Shown one piece after another: positions 63,557-64,000 of a stretch of 64,000 nucleotides of DNA. This DNA comes from Sphingobacterium spiritivorum ATCC 33861 (GTDB lineage Bacteria > Bacteroidota > Bacteroidia > Sphingobacteriales > Sphingobacteriaceae), in the NCBI RefSeq assembly GCF_000143765.1, contig NZ_GL379776.1, forward strand, positions 188,465-252,464, written 5' to 3'. The position numbers were made by a program, and so were the translations under genes. Below the pieces are notes generated by a model. That model was not told the origin of the DNA, ran no database searches, and worked only from the letters and a program-made list of their open reading frames with translations. How positions within the stretch are numbered: the first letter of the stretch is position 1; each line of letters opens with the position of its first letter.

Positions 63557-63564
63557 CAAATTTA
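63557..63564 (-). promoter_or_regulatory. -7 promoter motif of the RluA-like gene
   Basis: The plus strand reads CAAATTTA, giving TAAATTTG on the minus strand; its G is 5 nt from the ATG at 63552. Leaderless or nearly leaderless transcription is predicted. Confidence 0.42.
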
Positions 63565-63659
63565 CAAAATACCTTTGAGATAGCTGCGATTTACCTTTAC
63601 CGATAAGGCTAACAAGCATTTATTAGGGTTTTAAAACATAGTTTTGCTTAAAATTTCTA

Positions 63660-63667
63660 TACTTTTG
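63660..63667 (+). promoter_or_regulatory. -7 promoter motif of panB
   Basis: TACTTTTG fits TAnnTTTG and lies 20 nt before the ATG at 63688. The TTTG further upstream (63643-63646) is too close to be a standard -33 element. Confidence 0.42.
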
Positions 63668-63687
63668 TTTCTTCAACAAACGAAGAC

Positions 63688-64000
63688 ATGTCTGTAAACA
63701 AAGAAATTACACGAATCACGACTTCTACCATTCAGGAATTGAAGAATCGTAAAGAAAAAATTGCGATGCTGACCGGCTATGATTATTCTATAGCACGTGC
63801 ACTGGATGAGGGAGGAGTTGAAATCATTTTAGTAGGCGACTCTGCCGCTAATGTATTTGCCGGTTACGAAACGACCTTGCCGATGACACTGGACAACATG
63901 ATTTATCATGCTTCAGCGGTAGTAAGAGGTACCAAACGTGCGATGGTAGTCGTAGACCTTCCTTTCGGAGCTTATCAGGGCGACATCAACGATGCTTATA
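63688..64000 (+). CDS. panB: 3-methyl-2-oxobutanoate hydroxymethyltransferase (partial)
   Basis: The first 104 residues are visible; the gene runs past the window end. It makes ketopantoate for pantothenate and CoA synthesis. Visible PanB motifs: [24 protein letters not shown], the metal-binding [21 protein letters not shown] and [26 protein letters not shown]. The metal ligands are expected at Asp in VGDS and in VVVDLPF. The ATG at 63688 is the first Met of the conserved reading frame and lies 20 nt after a promoter motif. Confidence 0.95.
   Translation, partial: MSVNKEITRITTSTIQELKNRKEKIAMLTGYDYSIARALDEGGVEIILVGDSAANVFAGYETTLPMTLDNMIYHASAVVRGTKRAMVVVDLPFGAYQGDINDAY

Noticed and set aside
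1..64000. CRISPR array, rRNA, tRNA, integrase or prophage genes
   Set aside because: None seen: no regular spaced direct repeats outside coding low-complexity sequence, no recognisable RNA operon sequences and no recombinase or phage structural motifs among the readable genes. tRNA genes were searched by eye only.

Overview
The window looks like chromosome of a Bacteroidota member, most likely Sphingobacteriaceae and close to Sphingobacterium. The evidence is two SusC/SusD pairs with fasciclin lipoproteins, very many short lipoproteins, AT-rich spacers, TAnnTTTG promoter motifs next to start codons, and Bacteroidota-typical housekeeping genes such as a short-type ProS and a type 2 PyrF. This placement comes from gene content only; no database search was possible. 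I found no rRNA, tRNA, CRISPR array, transposase or prophage gene.

Layout. 1-12223 (minus strand): one long apparent operon of at least eight genes, read from 12223 downwards. It holds SusC, SusD, fasciclin lipoprotein and a DUF5007-like lipoprotein, then a second SusC, SusD, fasciclin lipoprotein and a TIG/delta-60-like lipoprotein cut by the window edge. It is an outer-membrane uptake system of unknown substrate. 12512-14258: sufS-sufE for sulfur mobilisation. 14401-18328: acyl-ACP desaturase, AI-2E-type permease, thioredoxin-like lipoprotein and gap. 18343-22732 (minus): TIGR02757-like protein, trans-sulfuration PLP enzyme, SDR protein and proS. 22914-25678: low-complexity lipoprotein and a FadL-like barrel. 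25756-29497: NfeD-type membrane protease, then a DUF4905-like protein, a LysM protein and uridine kinase.

29531-34043 (minus): an ABC ATPase followed by an ABC-2 permease fused to an M1-type peptidase. 34198-34368 encodes a 56-residue protein with seven cysteines. After an MFS gene and a DUF4442-like gene, 36261-37761 carries three small lipoproteins including SCO1/SenC and a mono-haem cytochrome c, probably for copper delivery and electron transfer. 38635-39175 lacks a convincing coding gene but holds a strong candidate small RNA on the minus strand. 39161-45507 is a TetR-controlled TolC/adaptor/RND efflux operon. A repeat-rich spacer (45480-45728) follows, then ecotin, an M48 lipoprotein, plsY, nadC and a DUF4783-like gene (minus).

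49392-53757: gpmI with a GTG start, a lipoprotein, an MFS exporter and a DUF72 protein. 53842-56471 (minus): TPR protein, lipoprotein and NlpC/P60 peptidase, with a 48-bp near-perfect palindrome between the last two. Then usp, and the minus-strand group guaA / LppC-like lipoprotein / RsmB-type methyltransferase, followed by pyrF and the rluA-like/tlpA pair. The window ends inside panB.

Most interesting for follow-up: the promoter-plus-terminator small RNA at 38866-38968, the seven-cysteine small protein, the terminator-like hairpin inside the SDR gene, the 48-bp palindrome at 55644-55691, the SusC paralogue without the usual N-terminal domain, and the recurrent near-leaderless promoter layout.
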